Positions 27,039 through 35,615 are shown, counted from the first letter of the stretch. The stretch: 64,000 bases of DNA from Ktedonobacter racemifer DSM 44963 (GCF_000178855.1 NZ_ADVG01000005.1:868001-932000); one strand, 5' to 3'. The notes: generated from the letters alone by a model not told the origin. Made by a program: numbers and translations.

Positions 27039-28363
27039 GTGCGCCGTTTCGGCACACGTGAGATCCTCCTTTGAAAGGAGTGAGGCTGAGAGTAATGCCT
27101 CAAGGACACCCAACCTACCTAGCGGGAAAACTCAAAGGGGAAAGAAGCATGTTGGGAACGCGGTTAAACGTGAAGGTATGTAACGTGATGCACCGCAAGT
27201 CCTGTGCGTATGGTGAAACCTGTATTGGCTGAACCCAAGTTTCCAGTGGTCTAACTATTGGCCCGTCACACCATACCTGTAGTGACGCTGCTTGGATTAC
27301 GTACTTCATTGACGGCGAGTACGGAAGCTCTCTCCAGCAGACGACCAGTAAGGAACTGGTTGAAGGAAACGAAATGGGCACCTAAACGCACTAAACGTCT
27401 CATGTGCGCAAATACGGGATCGCCTAAAAGCCGAGAGGCTCAAGGCGACGGAGTTTTCATAGTAGTGCGCCCATGTGGCACAAGAACCTCTCTCACCCGT
27501 CGGGGTGAGTCCACTGAAGCGAAGTGGATAAACCAGCAACTTACCTTCAGTCGAAAGATATGAGGGGACCGTAGCATGTTGTCAGGAAGGTCGGTGAAGT
27601 CCCAGTACCAGGGGCCAGAGGCCGATCAGGTAAGTCGTGTATGGTGAAGACTGATTGTCTGAAGCCCAGTCAAGGCGGAATTGGGGCAGCCCACAGGACA
27701 CGGTACTAGCGCCTGTGTTCGACGTTGCCGGGAACGGTACTATTTCCCTGCAAAGCTTCCGTCGAAGCCTACCCGTACGGAACGGGAAAAGACGTAAAGG
27801 ACACCTGGAGCACGAACTGAGATTCTTGGAGGCAACTTGGGGTTGCCCTAACCACCGCGAGGTGTATGGGTACAGAGGGACCGAAGTAGTCGCGGAAGTC
27901 ACGCTCCGCCGGGGCCTGTGAGAAAGACACAGACAGGGCGAAGGGTCCCAGGAACTCGTCTCAGCGGCAGAGGTTGGCCTGGATGGGCCACACGATCTTT
28001 GCGCAACGAGGCAAAGGGTTCTGGAGAGCCACAGTGCCATGAAAGTGGCCCGCTGGGTTCGGGAAGAGACCGTTGGAAAAGGGCTGAGTCCAGGAAACCA
28101 CCTGAAATATCAGGCAGGTCGGGACAGCATCAGTACCTCGCTGGCGGTCTACTTCATCTCAAACGCTCAGGGTAATGCCTGAGACATGGGGAAGGGAAAC
28201 AGGGAGTACTACTGTGAACGGAGTGGTACGCGAGATGCGTAATGCCTACCTCCACGAAGCAGTAAGAAACTGGAAAGCCGTGTGCGGGGAAACTCGCAAG
28301 CACGGTTTGGGGAGGGACGGCAGGAAAAGGTCCGCAAGGAACCTCGCTTACCGTCTACTCTAC
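27039..28363 (+). ncRNA. Outer group II intron, copy 1 (interrupted by a second intron)
   Basis: The intron starts with GTGCGCC at a codon boundary of tnpB and ends in TCTAC. Removing it joins Val of DNSAV to NILMRFLARRGPH in frame, which is the usual TnpB C-terminus. EBS1 candidate GACGGCG (27311-27317), in a loop closed by CGTAC/GTACG, is the perfect complement of the seven exon bases 27032-27038. Domain V (28275-28308) is exactly 34 nt: AGC triad, 9-10 bp lower stem, AA bulge, 5-bp upper stem, GAAA loop. A domain VI hairpin (GACGG/CCGTC) ends eight bases before the 3' splice site. Without the inner intron it is 632 nt and has no open frame for a reverse transcriptase, so it would need a maturase in trans. 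Confidence 0.85.
27465..28157 (+). ncRNA. Inner group II intron, copy 1 (twintron)
   Basis: Nested in the outer intron. It begins GTGCGCCCATGTGGCAC, like the outer intron's GTGCGCCGTTTCGGCAC, and ends in CTTCAT. EBS1 candidate TACTAT (27738-27743), in a loop closed by GGGA/TCCC-type pairs, is the exact complement of ATAGTA (27459-27464) just before the 5' splice site. Domain V lies at 28026-28060 with a GAAA loop, a CC bulge, a 5-bp upper stem and a lower stem of nine pairs with one bulged A. Domain VI is closed by GACCG/CGGTC, eight bases from the 3' end. It is 693 nt and ORF-less. Its sequence differs clearly from the inner intron of copy 2 although the insertion point is identical. Confidence 0.8.
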
Positions 28364-28513
28364 AACATCTTGATGAGGTTCCTTGCCCGGCGAGGGCCAC
28401 ACGCTCGGCTTGCCGAGTGCGGTGTGCTGCAGGCGACCCAAAGCGGCGTAGAAGTCAAAGAGGCTTCCTGTGAGGGACAAGTGCAGCAATTGAATCTATT
28501 CGAGTGGACATAA
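28364..28513 (+). pseudogene. tnpB: tnpB exon 2, copy 1
   Basis: These 49 codons plus stop encode NILMRFLARRGPH...LNLFEWT, the conserved end of TnpB that follows the DRDxNAA motif. The exon starts directly after the intron 3' AC and is in frame with exon 1. In related elements the omega RNA scaffold overlaps this end of the gene and the right end of the element, so the exon may have a second role as RNA. Confidence 0.85.
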
Positions 28514-28617
28514 GCACATTTGAGTAGATTTAGAAAGGCAGGTAGCCAAATAGCCGAGAACCTGTTAGACTAGGGGTCGATTTCTACCGATTACACCAGT
28601 CAACAAGGAGGTTCTCA

Positions 28618-29538
28618 TTGTCTGCTCTTGACCCACAAACTCTCTTCCAGGAATATAACGGAAGTGAGAACGCAGGCTTTGCCACGATTCACGCGCCAGT
28701 CCATCACACTCCGGGCGGCACGCCCTACTTACAGGTTCCTGGAGTCGTGACGCTGGCGCGCCCTCAGACCAACCCCACCGGCCTAGCAGGCTTCCTTGAT
28801 GGTTTTGATACCTCACTTGGTTTTAGCCAGTACCTCGATGATCCCACCACCCTTCCAGAAAGCTCACAACTCTGTAAGATCGCCGGGCAGACCTGCTATA
28901 TGAGCTTTGGCCCCAAACGCACAATGAACGAGAATGCCGGCCGCTATTTCGAGAATCTCAAGTCCTCCGGCCATGGCTCGGTCTTCGAACACGCCAACTT
29001 TAGCCTGCTCCTCTATGGTGTCTCCCGCAGCCTGACCCACGAGCTGATCCGGCACAGGGCGGGCATGGGTTTTTCCCAGCTGAGTCAGAGGTACGTCTCA
29101 GGGCGCATGCTGCGCTTTGTGGAGCGCCCAGAGTATCGCGATGACGCACAGCTACACACCCAGTTTGAGCAGCGCGTCGACCGCGCCGCCGAAGAATATG
29201 CCCAGCTCACCAAGCGCCTGCTGGAAATGCAAAAAGAGGGCTCGACAATTCTGAGTGCCGAGGCCCGCACCGACCTGCGCAAGAAGGTCCAGCAGGCAGC
29301 TCGCTCAGTGCTCCCAAATGAGACCGAGGCCCCCATCGTGGTCACGGGCAATGTACGCTCCTGGCGCCATGTAATCGAGATGCGCGCCGACGCCCACGCA
29401 GAGACCGAGATTCGCGAGTTGGCGGTTCGCATCTTCCTCTGCCTGAACCTGGCCGACCCCATTCTCTTTGGCGATTATGAGATTGAGCAGCTCGCCGATG
29501 GCACCCACGCTGTCACCACCACCTACCGCAAGGTGTGA
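28618..29538 (+). CDS. thyX: Flavin-dependent thymidylate synthase
   Basis: A 306-residue ThyX that methylates dUMP to dTMP using methylenetetrahydrofolate and FAD with NADPH. The start is TTG, eight bases after a perfect AAGGAGG. The signature is RHRAGMGFSQLSQRY, the RHR...S.RY motif with one more residue between RHR and the Ser than in the classical RHRx7S form, followed by YVSGRMLRF. SSGHGSVFEHANF (FAD-binding His) precedes it and RSWRHVIEMRADAHAETEIRE, read as two motifs, holds the dUMP-binding Arg residues. The protein is longer at the N-terminus than the 220-250 residues of minimal ThyX. It sits directly behind tnpB copy 1 and ends in a strong hairpin. Confidence 0.93.
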   Translation: MSALDPQTLFQEYNGSENAGFATIHAPVHHTPGGTPYLQVPGVVTLARPQTNPTGLAGFLDGFDTSLGFSQYLDDPTTLPESSQLCKIAGQTCYMSFGPKRTMNENAGRYFENLKSSGHGSVFEHANFSLLLYGVSRSLTHELIRHRAGMGFSQLSQRYVSGRMLRFVERPEYRDDAQLHTQFEQRVDRAAEEYAQLTKRLLEMQKEGSTILSAEARTDLRKKVQQAARSVLPNETEAPIVVTGNVRSWRHVIEMRADAHAETEIRELAVRIFLCLNLADPILFGDYEIEQLADGTHAVTTTYRKV

Positions 29539-29547
29539 TGATTAGAA

Positions 29548-29596
29548 AAATCGAAAAGAGAGAGGCGTACGGTGTGCGCCTCTCTCTTTTCGATTT
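29548..29596. terminator. Bidirectional terminator between thyX and the GNAT gene
   Basis: A 20-bp perfect stem (29548-29567 with 29577-29596) with a 9-base loop separates two convergent genes. A-rich and T-rich flanks on both sides fit termination in both directions. Confidence 0.85.
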
Positions 29597-29605
29597 GCGA
29601 ACCCG

Positions 29606-30142
29606 TTATAGCTCGCGACGGTAGAGGCAAAAGCCCTCAGGGGCAGGCTCATCAGTTGGCTCCAGTTCGCAGAGGGCGGCGAGGTGGGGCGCGCCCTCGT
29701 CGCGTGTGGGCAGTAGTACCTCAAAATAGATAGGTGTCCCCGCTTGCTCGGCCTCGTAATCAAACTCATAGGCCATGACGCGCGCCCGGTTGAGCGCGCC
29801 CACCAGCAAGAGGCGCCCGCCACGCCGTCTGCGCTGCTGGGGCATGACCGCTCCCTGGCATATAAAATGGTAGGCGTCTGCGGTGCGCTCCAGGCGCACC
29901 AGGGTATAGCCTGCGATCTCGCCCTCGACCCCCTCCAGCGTTCCCGCCTGGCTCCAGGTGCTCAGCTCATCATCATCATCCGTAATCACAAAGGCGTTCT
30001 CCGCCGCGTCAAGCGCCTCGTCGCGTAACCAGGCCTCAAAGGCTTCCGCGCTGACCACCTCAGTTCCATCCACACGCGCCGCCTCGCACTGCACCGTCAG
30101 CACCTCGGGAATATCATCGTAGCGAAAGGGTCGTATGCGCAT
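29606..30142 (-). CDS. GNAT-family N-acetyltransferase-like protein
   Basis: A 178-residue protein starting MRIRPFRYDDIPEV, the usual first strand and helix of GNAT enzymes. The acetyl-CoA-binding motif A is VMPQQRRRRGGRLLL (about residue 99-113). The region between strands 1 and 2 is unusually acidic (ITDDDDELS). The C-terminus ends in a FCLYRREL strand. The substrate is unknown. It is monocistronic: a terminator of the next gene lies upstream and a shared hairpin downstream. Confidence 0.75.
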   Translation of the reverse strand: MRIRPFRYDDIPEVLTVQCEAARVDGTEVVSAEAFEAWLRDEALDAAENAFVITDDDDELSTWSQAGTLEGVEGEIAGYTLVRLERTADAYHFICQGAVMPQQRRRRGGRLLLVGALNRARVMAYEFDYEAEQAGTPIYFEVLLPTRDEGAPHLAALCELEPTDEPAPEGFCLYRREL

Positions 30143-30270
30143 TCGATCACACTTCTTCCTACTATCTCAACCATAGAGCAAACACACTCATTGTGAGCAG
30201 GAGCATACGCCAGGGCAGGGCAGCCTGTCAAGGTTGCTCTCTGTAACATATATTCAACAAAAAAGCGAAA

Positions 30271-30300
30271 GGGCGTAGTGTGATCGATCACACTACGCCC
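30271..30300 (-). terminator. Terminator of the GH76 gene
   Basis: A perfect 30-base palindrome (two 15-base arms without spacer) lies 31 bases after the GH76 stop. On the minus strand it is followed by a T-rich run. Confidence 0.85.
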
Positions 30301-30331
30301 TTCTTGCGCTACAATCTACCTGGATGCGTTG

Positions 30332-31489
30332 CTAATACAAGATGTGATACTGGGAGGGGCTCCAGGAGAGAACGGCGTAGATCTGGGTCATCGCCGCCTG
30401 CTCTATCATTTGCGTTGACTGAGAGCCATTGAAGTGGAAGAGACCCGTCGCGGCATCGCGATTGTTCTCCCATGCACGATCTGCATAGGCCTGCATGGCC
30501 TTTACGTAGTCCTGGTTATGATTGACGGATTGCAGCAGGAGCAGATTCTTGAAGAAGATGGAGTTGAAGAAGGCTGGCTGCTTATCGAGATTCTCGGTAC
30601 CGTAGAAAGCGAGCGCCGCCTGGGCGATCTGCTCGGCGCGATGCAGGTAGGTTGCATCGCCAGTCGCCTGGTAGAACAGGACATTGACGCCTACTGGCAC
30701 GCCCTGGTTATAGCTCCATTGAGTCTTCTCGATATTCCCCTGCAAGTCGACATGATCCCAGTACAGGCCATTGGGGGCGAGCAGATAGGTATTGGTCCAG
30801 TCATACATCTTCTTCGCCCAATCGAAGTAGTGCTGCTCCCCAGTCACCTGGTAGAGGCGTAGGCCCAGTTCGGCGCCGGGCATATTGGAGACCGTGTTGC
30901 GATCATGGCTCCAGGGGGCCTGCGTCCAGAAGGCACCTCCAGGCGCGGGATGCGTGGCATCGTTATCCCAACCAGAGACTACGAGCGCGAAGATCTGCTT
31001 AGCACGCTCCAGAACAGCATCCTCCCCCCACATCTTGTAGCGCTGAATGGAGGCCAGGCCAACCCACTCATTGTCATCATAGAACTTATCGCCACCATTG
31101 CCATAGGGCGTGCGCGCATAGGAGTCATACCCCGGCAGACCCGTCGCCCCGGTCGTGTTCCAGTAGCGCTCCTGGCCCAACCAGCGTTCATTGACAGCAT
31201 CCCGATACGCGCGCCCAGCCTCTCCAGGAAGGTTTGAGAGGTCCAGCGTTGCGCCGTGCGCCTGCGAAAAGGGCCACTCATAGGAGTAAGCGTTATCCGT
31301 GGCTGCGACCGGGTACTGCTCATGATAGAGGTAGGAGCCATCATTGACATAAAAATACTTCTGCAAGGCAGCATATGAGGCTATGGCACGTGATCGGTTG
31401 CTCTCACTTGCATAGGCAGTGAAGAGAGGTGAACCAACCAGACTCAAAAGTGTCCCACCCAACACACCAATAGCGGTACGTCGTTTCAT
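30332..31489 (-). CDS. GH76-type secreted glycoside hydrolase
   Basis: A 385-residue protein of the GH76 (endo-alpha-1,6-mannanase-like) alpha-barrel family. KFYDDNEWVGLA carries the Asp-Asp pair that is catalytic in GH76. The N-terminus MKRRTAIGVLGGTLLS, ending near TAYASES, is a Tat-type signal peptide. AAGGAGG stands nine bases ahead of the ATG at 31489; a longer frame to 31570 is not needed. The toroid repeats are seen as alternating Trp/Tyr-rich helices to the end. It probably digests alpha-mannan from fungal walls or mycobacterial-type lipoglycans outside the cell. It stands alone between terminators. Confidence 0.87.
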   Translation of the reverse strand: MKRRTAIGVLGGTLLSLVGSPLFTAYASESNRSRAIASYAALQKYFYVNDGSYLYHEQYPVAATDNAYSYEWPFSQAHGATLDLSNLPGEAGRAYRDAVNERWLGQERYWNTTGATGLPGYDSYARTPYGNGGDKFYDDNEWVGLASIQRYKMWGEDAVLERAKQIFALVVSGWDNDATHPAPGGAFWTQAPWSHDRNTVSNMPGAELGLRLYQVTGEQHYFDWAKKMYDWTNTYLLAPNGLYWDHVDLQGNIEKTQWSYNQGVPVGVNVLFYQATGDATYLHRAEQIAQAALAFYGTENLDKQPAFFNSIFFKNLLLLQSVNHNQDYVKAMQAYADRAWENNRDAATGLFHFNGSQSTQMIEQAAMTQIYAVLSWSPSQYHILY

Positions 31490-31731
31490 ACGAAAAAACC
31501 TCCTTGTTTTCACCAAATTACGATTAGTAGCATAAAGACAGCACAACATCCCTACCTGTTGCCTGCACAACAGAGTGCGCCGTTAAAACATATATCCATT
31601 TCCCACTTCAACCAGAATGACAACGATGTCATTGCAGACAATTACATGATAACTTGCATGCTTCTATTTGTCAACGCAAAAAAGGGGCCGGCACGTTTAT
31701 CAATATAATTGGGGCACTCACTAAAGCGAGA

Positions 31732-31757
31732 AGTCCATGCAAGCATGGACCCTACAA
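31732..31757. repeat. Third copy of the short hairpin repeat
   Basis: This 26-base unit matches 7517-7542 at 23 of 26 positions. It folds as GTCCATGC-AA-GCATGGAC, and two of the three differences keep the stem paired. Confidence 0.6.
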
Positions 31758-31785
31758 TGTGACGAATACCTCAAATTACTCACTC

Positions 31786-32325
31786 TCAGGCAATGGTGGC
31801 GATATTGTTTGATTCTGAAAACTTGCGCAAGAAGCGGATCACAGGCTTGTAGAAAGCCAGGAGAACAAATGAGATTGCAAGCGTAACCAGCGCAGAAGGT
31901 GCAAAGACACCTGGATCATAATTTGTAGTTCCACCCAAGGTAGCAATAGGGAACCAGAGAGATACACTGACCATCCAGAGCGCAAGCTGTAAAGATACAT
32001 ATATCGCCCACACACGCTTACTCGTCATACTCAGGGCAAGTATGCCTATTCCCACCCAGAAGAGAGGATTGGGCGTGAAGAGGCCAAACATATATAAGTT
32101 ACCAGGCAAGACCGGAGTGCCGAAAAACAAGCCGCCACTAAAGAGATAACTCATCACAGCATTTGGATCTTCAACAACCCATGGCCCGTCATATTGTATG
32201 CTTCCTCTCGAACTAACTTGCGAGGTGAGGACCACTACAACCAGGTAGAGTCCGTAGAGGAGAAAGCACGCGCTAACAATTCGCAAAAGTGTCTTATAAG
32301 ACACCGTCCTCTGAAGCATAAACAA
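31786..32325 (-). CDS. Integral membrane protein of unknown function
   Basis: A 179-residue protein with four hydrophobic segments (about 15-35, 72-95, 104-128 and 142-164) and a positively charged C-terminal tail (RFLRKF). The first extracytoplasmic loop is long and rich in small and aromatic residues. I do not recognise a family. The start may be at the first or third codon (both Met). It is transcribed away from the isochorismatase gene and stands alone. Confidence 0.6.
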   Translation of the reverse strand: MFMLQRTVSYKTLLRIVSACFLLYGLYLVVVVLTSQVSSRGSIQYDGPWVVEDPNAVMSYLFSGGLFFGTPVLPGNLYMFGLFTPNPLFWVGIGILALSMTSKRVWAIYVSLQLALWMVSVSLWFPIATLGGTTNYDPGVFAPSALVTLAISFVLLAFYKPVIRFLRKFSESNNIATIA

Positions 32326-32587
32326 GTACTCCGTTGCTCTTCATAAAAGCAGGCAAAATAGCTTATTCTATATTCAACGCATCTCTGCCTGTTAAATCAA
32401 AACATTTGGGTGTGATTCCTTGTAAAGTAAAATTGTCGCGTTGGGGGATTGGTTGTTACCCTTATAGGATAAATCAACGCGCCGTACACTTGACGTCTCT
32501 GAATGAGGGGAAGATGAGGTATAATGGAGGCGACAACATGCTCCAGGCTGGAAGAAGCGGGCCGGGGTAACAAAGGAGAAATGGATT

Positions 32588-33136
32588 TTGAGCAAGCAGA
32601 CAGCATTGATCGTTGTAGATGTGCAGGTGGCGCTCTTCAAGGTTCCGGGGCGGCCAACCTATCGTGAGGAGGAGTTGCTAGCCAATATCGCGCACCTCCT
32701 GGAGCAGGCACGCGCCAGCGGAACGCCTGTGATCTATATTCAGCACCAGGAGCAGGCGCCCAGTTCCCTGGTTCCTGGCACGCGTGGCTGGCGCATTCAC
32801 CCATCCATCACACCGCTGGAAGGCGAGATGATCATCCCCAAGCGCTCACCCGATGCCTTTCTCGCCACGACGCTGGACGAGGAGCTCCAGGCGCGCCAGA
32901 TTACGCATCTCGTTATTACGGGTTGCCGCACCGATTTCTGCGTCGATACCACCTGCCGGGCCGCGATCAGTCACGGCTATGATGTGACGCTAGTCGGTGA
33001 CGCCCATTCGACCATTGACCGCGTCGTGCTAAATGCGGAGCAGATTGTCGCCCATCATAACGCGACCCTCAATGGCTTTGGCTCTCCCGAGCACACCATC
33101 ACAGTCAAACCAACCAGCGAAGTCGCCTTCGCGTAA
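32588..33136 (+). CDS. Isochorismatase-family cysteine hydrolase
   Basis: A 182-residue protein with the cysteine-hydrolase fold. The catalytic triad is visible as Asp in LIVVDVQ, Lys in IIPKRSPDAF and Cys in GCRTDFCVDTTCR. The start is TTG with AAAGGAG about ten bases upstream. Members cleave isochorismate, nicotinamide, N-carbamoyl amines or related compounds; the substrate cannot be chosen here. A decayed gene fragment follows directly. Confidence 0.87.
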   Translation: MSKQTALIVVDVQVALFKVPGRPTYREEELLANIAHLLEQARASGTPVIYIQHQEQAPSSLVPGTRGWRIHPSITPLEGEMIIPKRSPDAFLATTLDEELQARQITHLVITGCRTDFCVDTTCRAAISHGYDVTLVGDAHSTIDRVVLNAEQIVAHHNATLNGFGSPEHTITVKPTSEVAFA

Positions 33137-33139
33137 AAC

Positions 33140-33343
33140 ATACGCGTCTTTTTCTGGCTCGATCCCGAGCGATTGAACAGGATGCGTGGAGCGATGAAGG
33201 AACGCTCCCAGGTCGTGCTCAGCATCGATACCGAGCGCCTGCTGGCACGCTACGCGGAGCAGGCCACACTGACGCCAATCAACACGGGGAATGCGCGCCG
33301 GGGCCGCAACCTTTGTACCCTGGAGCGCTTCGTTCCCCACTAA
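33140..33343 (+). pseudogene. C-terminal fragment of an unidentified protein
   Basis: An open stretch of 67 codons begins just after the isochorismatase stop and ends at TAA, without a start codon or ribosome site. It reads FFWLDPERLNRMRGAMKERS and later LARYAEQATLTPINTGNARR, coherent protein-like sequence, so it looks like the tail of a deleted gene rather than chance. The pattern recalls DUF7002-type proteins, but I am unsure of that assignment. Confidence 0.5.
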
Positions 33344-33375
33344 CAATCCTGCTTTATGCTGTTGCAACTCGCCTC

Positions 33376-34689
33376 TTATTCCTGCATGCCTACATCGGCC
33401 AGGGTTGTCCCTGAACTGCTGATGGCCTGCTCTTGCCGATCTTTGGGGCGTGTGATGAGCAGCACACTCCCCGCTGCCAGCGTTCCTAGCAGAGCGCAAA
33501 GGACCCATAAACCAGTCGTACTCCAGGTAAAAACAAGTGTGCCAAGCAGAGGGGCCAGGATCAGGCCGATGCTCCAGGTCATACCCCAGATCCCCTGATA
33601 GCTCCCTCGCAGATGCGCTGGCGAGAGATCTGCTACATAGGCGGTCGTGACTGGTCCCTGGACTATTTCGCCAAGTGTCCAGACGATCACAGCCAGTGCC
33701 AGCAAGGGAATAGTGGGCGCGAACGCGAACAAGCCAAAGCCCAGCCCGATGAGCAGGAAGCCAAACGCGATCACAGCAGGCCTGGGAAAACGGCGAGTTA
33801 TGGCACTTATTGGCAGTTCGAGGAATACAACAGCGAGGGCATTGACTGAAAGCAATAGTCCATAGACAGCATTCGATAATCCGAGCGCCTGAACCTGGAG
33901 AGCCATAGTAGAGAGGTGTTGCAGATAGACAAAGGCAACGGCGATCCCTGCTACCAGGAGGAGGAGAAAGCCGCGATCTGGCAATACAGCCTGGAAGAAA
34001 TTGCTTTGCCCGGATGACGGCTCTGCCCGTTTGCGCACATCAGCGGGAAGGGCAAAGAGGATGAGCAGGCCAAAGATGACCGAGGTCAAGGCATCACCAA
34101 TAAAGAGCAATATAAATGAGTGGCTGGCGAGGATGCCCGCGACTACTGATCCCGCGGTTACCCCCAGGTTAATCGCTAATCTATACAGGGCAAACGCACC
34201 CACCCGCTGCTCGGATGGAACGAGGTCCGCGATAAGCGCACTGGAGGCTGGACGATACAGCTCCGTCGCCAGGCCCGCCAGGGTAACAAGCACAATAACC
34301 AGCCACAACACTGTTGCCTGCGATAGCACAAGCATGGTGGCGGCTGAAGCAAACATAGAGAGCATAATTGTATTTCGCCGCCCCATTCGATCCGCAAAAT
34401 AGCCGCCAAGAGCAGCAGCACTGATGCTGCCAATACCATAGGCACTGGCAGCCATACCCGCCTGGGTAGCGGTATAACCTTTGGTTGTCATGTAGAGGAT
34501 GAGGAAGGCACTGACAAAACCACCAATACGGTTAAAAAAGGTGCCTATACATAGAACCCAGAGTGAGCGAGGAAAATTGAGTGCTTTCTGCATTTTTAAT
34601 GGATTTCCTAATTTTTCTATTCCTTCTTGCTCCTGACAAAGGAGATATTCCGCGTGTCCAAAGATGCGCTGAAATAGCCATGGCTTCAT
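33376..34689 (-). CDS. Major facilitator superfamily transporter (DHA1-like)
   Basis: A protein of about 437 residues with twelve hydrophobic helices. GYFADRMGRRN between helices 2 and 3 is MFS motif A, and LATELYRPASSALIADL after helix 4 fits the drug:H+ antiporter-1 pattern. It is expected to export small molecules by proton antiport. The start is uncertain: TTG at 34710, ATG at 34689 or ATG at 34593 are possible; the transport core begins only after the last. A TATAAT about ten bases upstream of 34710 would place the RNA start close to the first candidate, so the 34689 ATG is my choice. Confidence 0.85.
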   Translation of the reverse strand: MKPWLFQRIFGHAEYLLCQEQEGIEKLGNPLKMQKALNFPRSLWVLCIGTFFNRIGGFVSAFLILYMTTKGYTATQAGMAASAYGIGSISAAALGGYFADRMGRRNTIMLSMFASAATMLVLSQATVLWLVIVLVTLAGLATELYRPASSALIADLVPSEQRVGAFALYRLAINLGVTAGSVVAGILASHSFILLFIGDALTSVIFGLLILFALPADVRKRAEPSSGQSNFFQAVLPDRGFLLLLVAGIAVAFVYLQHLSTMALQVQALGLSNAVYGLLLSVNALAVVFLELPISAITRRFPRPAVIAFGFLLIGLGFGLFAFAPTIPLLALAVIVWTLGEIVQGPVTTAYVADLSPAHLRGSYQGIWGMTWSIGLILAPLLGTLVFTWSTTGLWVLCALLGTLAAGSVLLITRPKDRQEQAISSSGTTLADVGMQE

Positions 34690-34835
34690 TTCCACCAGCG
34701 AAGCGAGCAAGCGCTATTATACGCCTTGAAGAGAAGCGCGTCTAGCGGTTTTCGGACATGACCAACATATGTGGATGTGATATTCTAGAAAGGTCTAAGC
34801 GAGGCTAGAAAGAAGAGTCTTATTGATGCATGGAT

Positions 34836-35615
34836 TTAGCTACGTCTCTGGCAGACATAGATCATCGCGGGTGACGTAGCGGTCAGAGGATCTTGTTGCC
34901 AGTTACCATAGCACGCACGAATCTGAAATCCATTGTAGAAGAGCAAGGCTTCCATCTCTTGTGGGAAAACGTAACGCAGGTCCGTGTGAAGGGTCTTCTC
35001 CTGGCGTTGACCATCTGGATAAAGAAATGTAAGCTGACGGGTATAGTGCTGGATCTGGATCATGGGATCATAATATTGCTCTTCGGTAGTGAGAAGTTGC
35101 CCCCCATCAGGCAACGTGTACTTCGGTGGATCTGGATGGCGCACTTCCAGGAGATTGTGTGGGGTGGGATTGCGCGTTTCAAAGAGGAAACAGCCCTCCG
35201 GCTCCAGGTGTTCCCGGACACGCGCCAACATCGCTTCCTGATCCTCTCGCGTCAGAAAGAATTGGAAGACATTTTCCAGCATGTAGATGAATGGGAAACG
35301 CTTCTGGAGGTGGAATGTGCGCGCATCAGCCACCACCCAGTCAATCGAGACGCCCTGCTGAATAGCTTTCTGGCGAGCCCGTTCAATCATCTCTGGCACT
35401 ATGTCCACGCCTGTGACCTGGTAGCCTTCCGCAGCCATGCGCAGGGCAATACGTCCTGTTCCACACGCCAGGTCAAGCAGTGGTCCACCAAGCGAACGCG
35501 TCCACTGCTCGGTCAATGGCCAATCAGCATAGTAGCCCTCGTCCTCTAGATCAAAGGTCTGCGGATCGCGAAACTCTTCCAGGTTATCATGATCAAGCAT
35601 TGAGATCTCTTTCAT
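34836..35615 (-). CDS. Class I SAM-dependent methyltransferase
   Basis: A protein of about 259 residues. LLDLACGTGRIALRMA is motif I, VTGVDIVPEM the acidic end of strand 2, and WVVADARTF motif post-II. The C-terminal half has a beta-rich domain (QIQHYTRQLTFLYPDGQ) seen in methyltransferases of the YcgJ/UbiE-like group. The substrate is unknown. TGTGGAG precedes the ATG at 35615; a second ATG lies 15 bases further on. It is 96 bases downstream of the WD40 gene on the same strand. Confidence 0.8.
   Translation of the reverse strand: MKEISMLDHDNLEEFRDPQTFDLEDEGYYADWPLTEQWTRSLGGPLLDLACGTGRIALRMAAEGYQVTGVDIVPEMIERARQKAIQQGVSIDWVVADARTFHLQKRFPFIYMLENVFQFFLTREDQEAMLARVREHLEPEGCFLFETRNPTPHNLLEVRHPDPPKYTLPDGGQLLTTEEQYYDPMIQIQHYTRQLTFLYPDGQRQEKTLHTDLRYVFPQEMEALLFYNGFQIRACYGNWQQDPLTATSPAMIYVCQRRS

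Larger units (their letters stand above)
25735..28541 (+). mobile_element. IS200/IS605-type tnpB element, copy 1, carrying nested group II introns
   Basis: The ends are estimated by comparing the two copies: similarity begins at AGAACAG.AATCA on the left and ends at TTTAGAA.GGCAG on the right. There is no tnpA, so this is a tnpB-only element mobilised, if at all, in trans. The left end holds a 14-bp inverted repeat (25766-25779 and 25793-25806) of the kind used by HUH transposases, and a promoter-like pair. A guide-bearing omega RNA would be expected to cross the right end. Exact boundaries need an empty site. Confidence 0.8.

Noticed and set aside
27655..28175. Several open frames on both strands inside the inner intron of copy 1
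   Set aside because: They have no recognised protein pattern, and the DNA is explained by group II intron structure (EBS1 hairpin, domains V and VI).
28175..28363. A protein start within the 112-codon frame ending at 28513
   Set aside because: Only its last 49 codons are TnpB-like; the first part is the 3' end of the outer intron, including domain V.
27039..28363. A group II intron-encoded reverse transcriptase/maturase
   Set aside because: No frame in any of the four intron copies shows reverse transcriptase motifs such as YADD; the introns are ORF-less.
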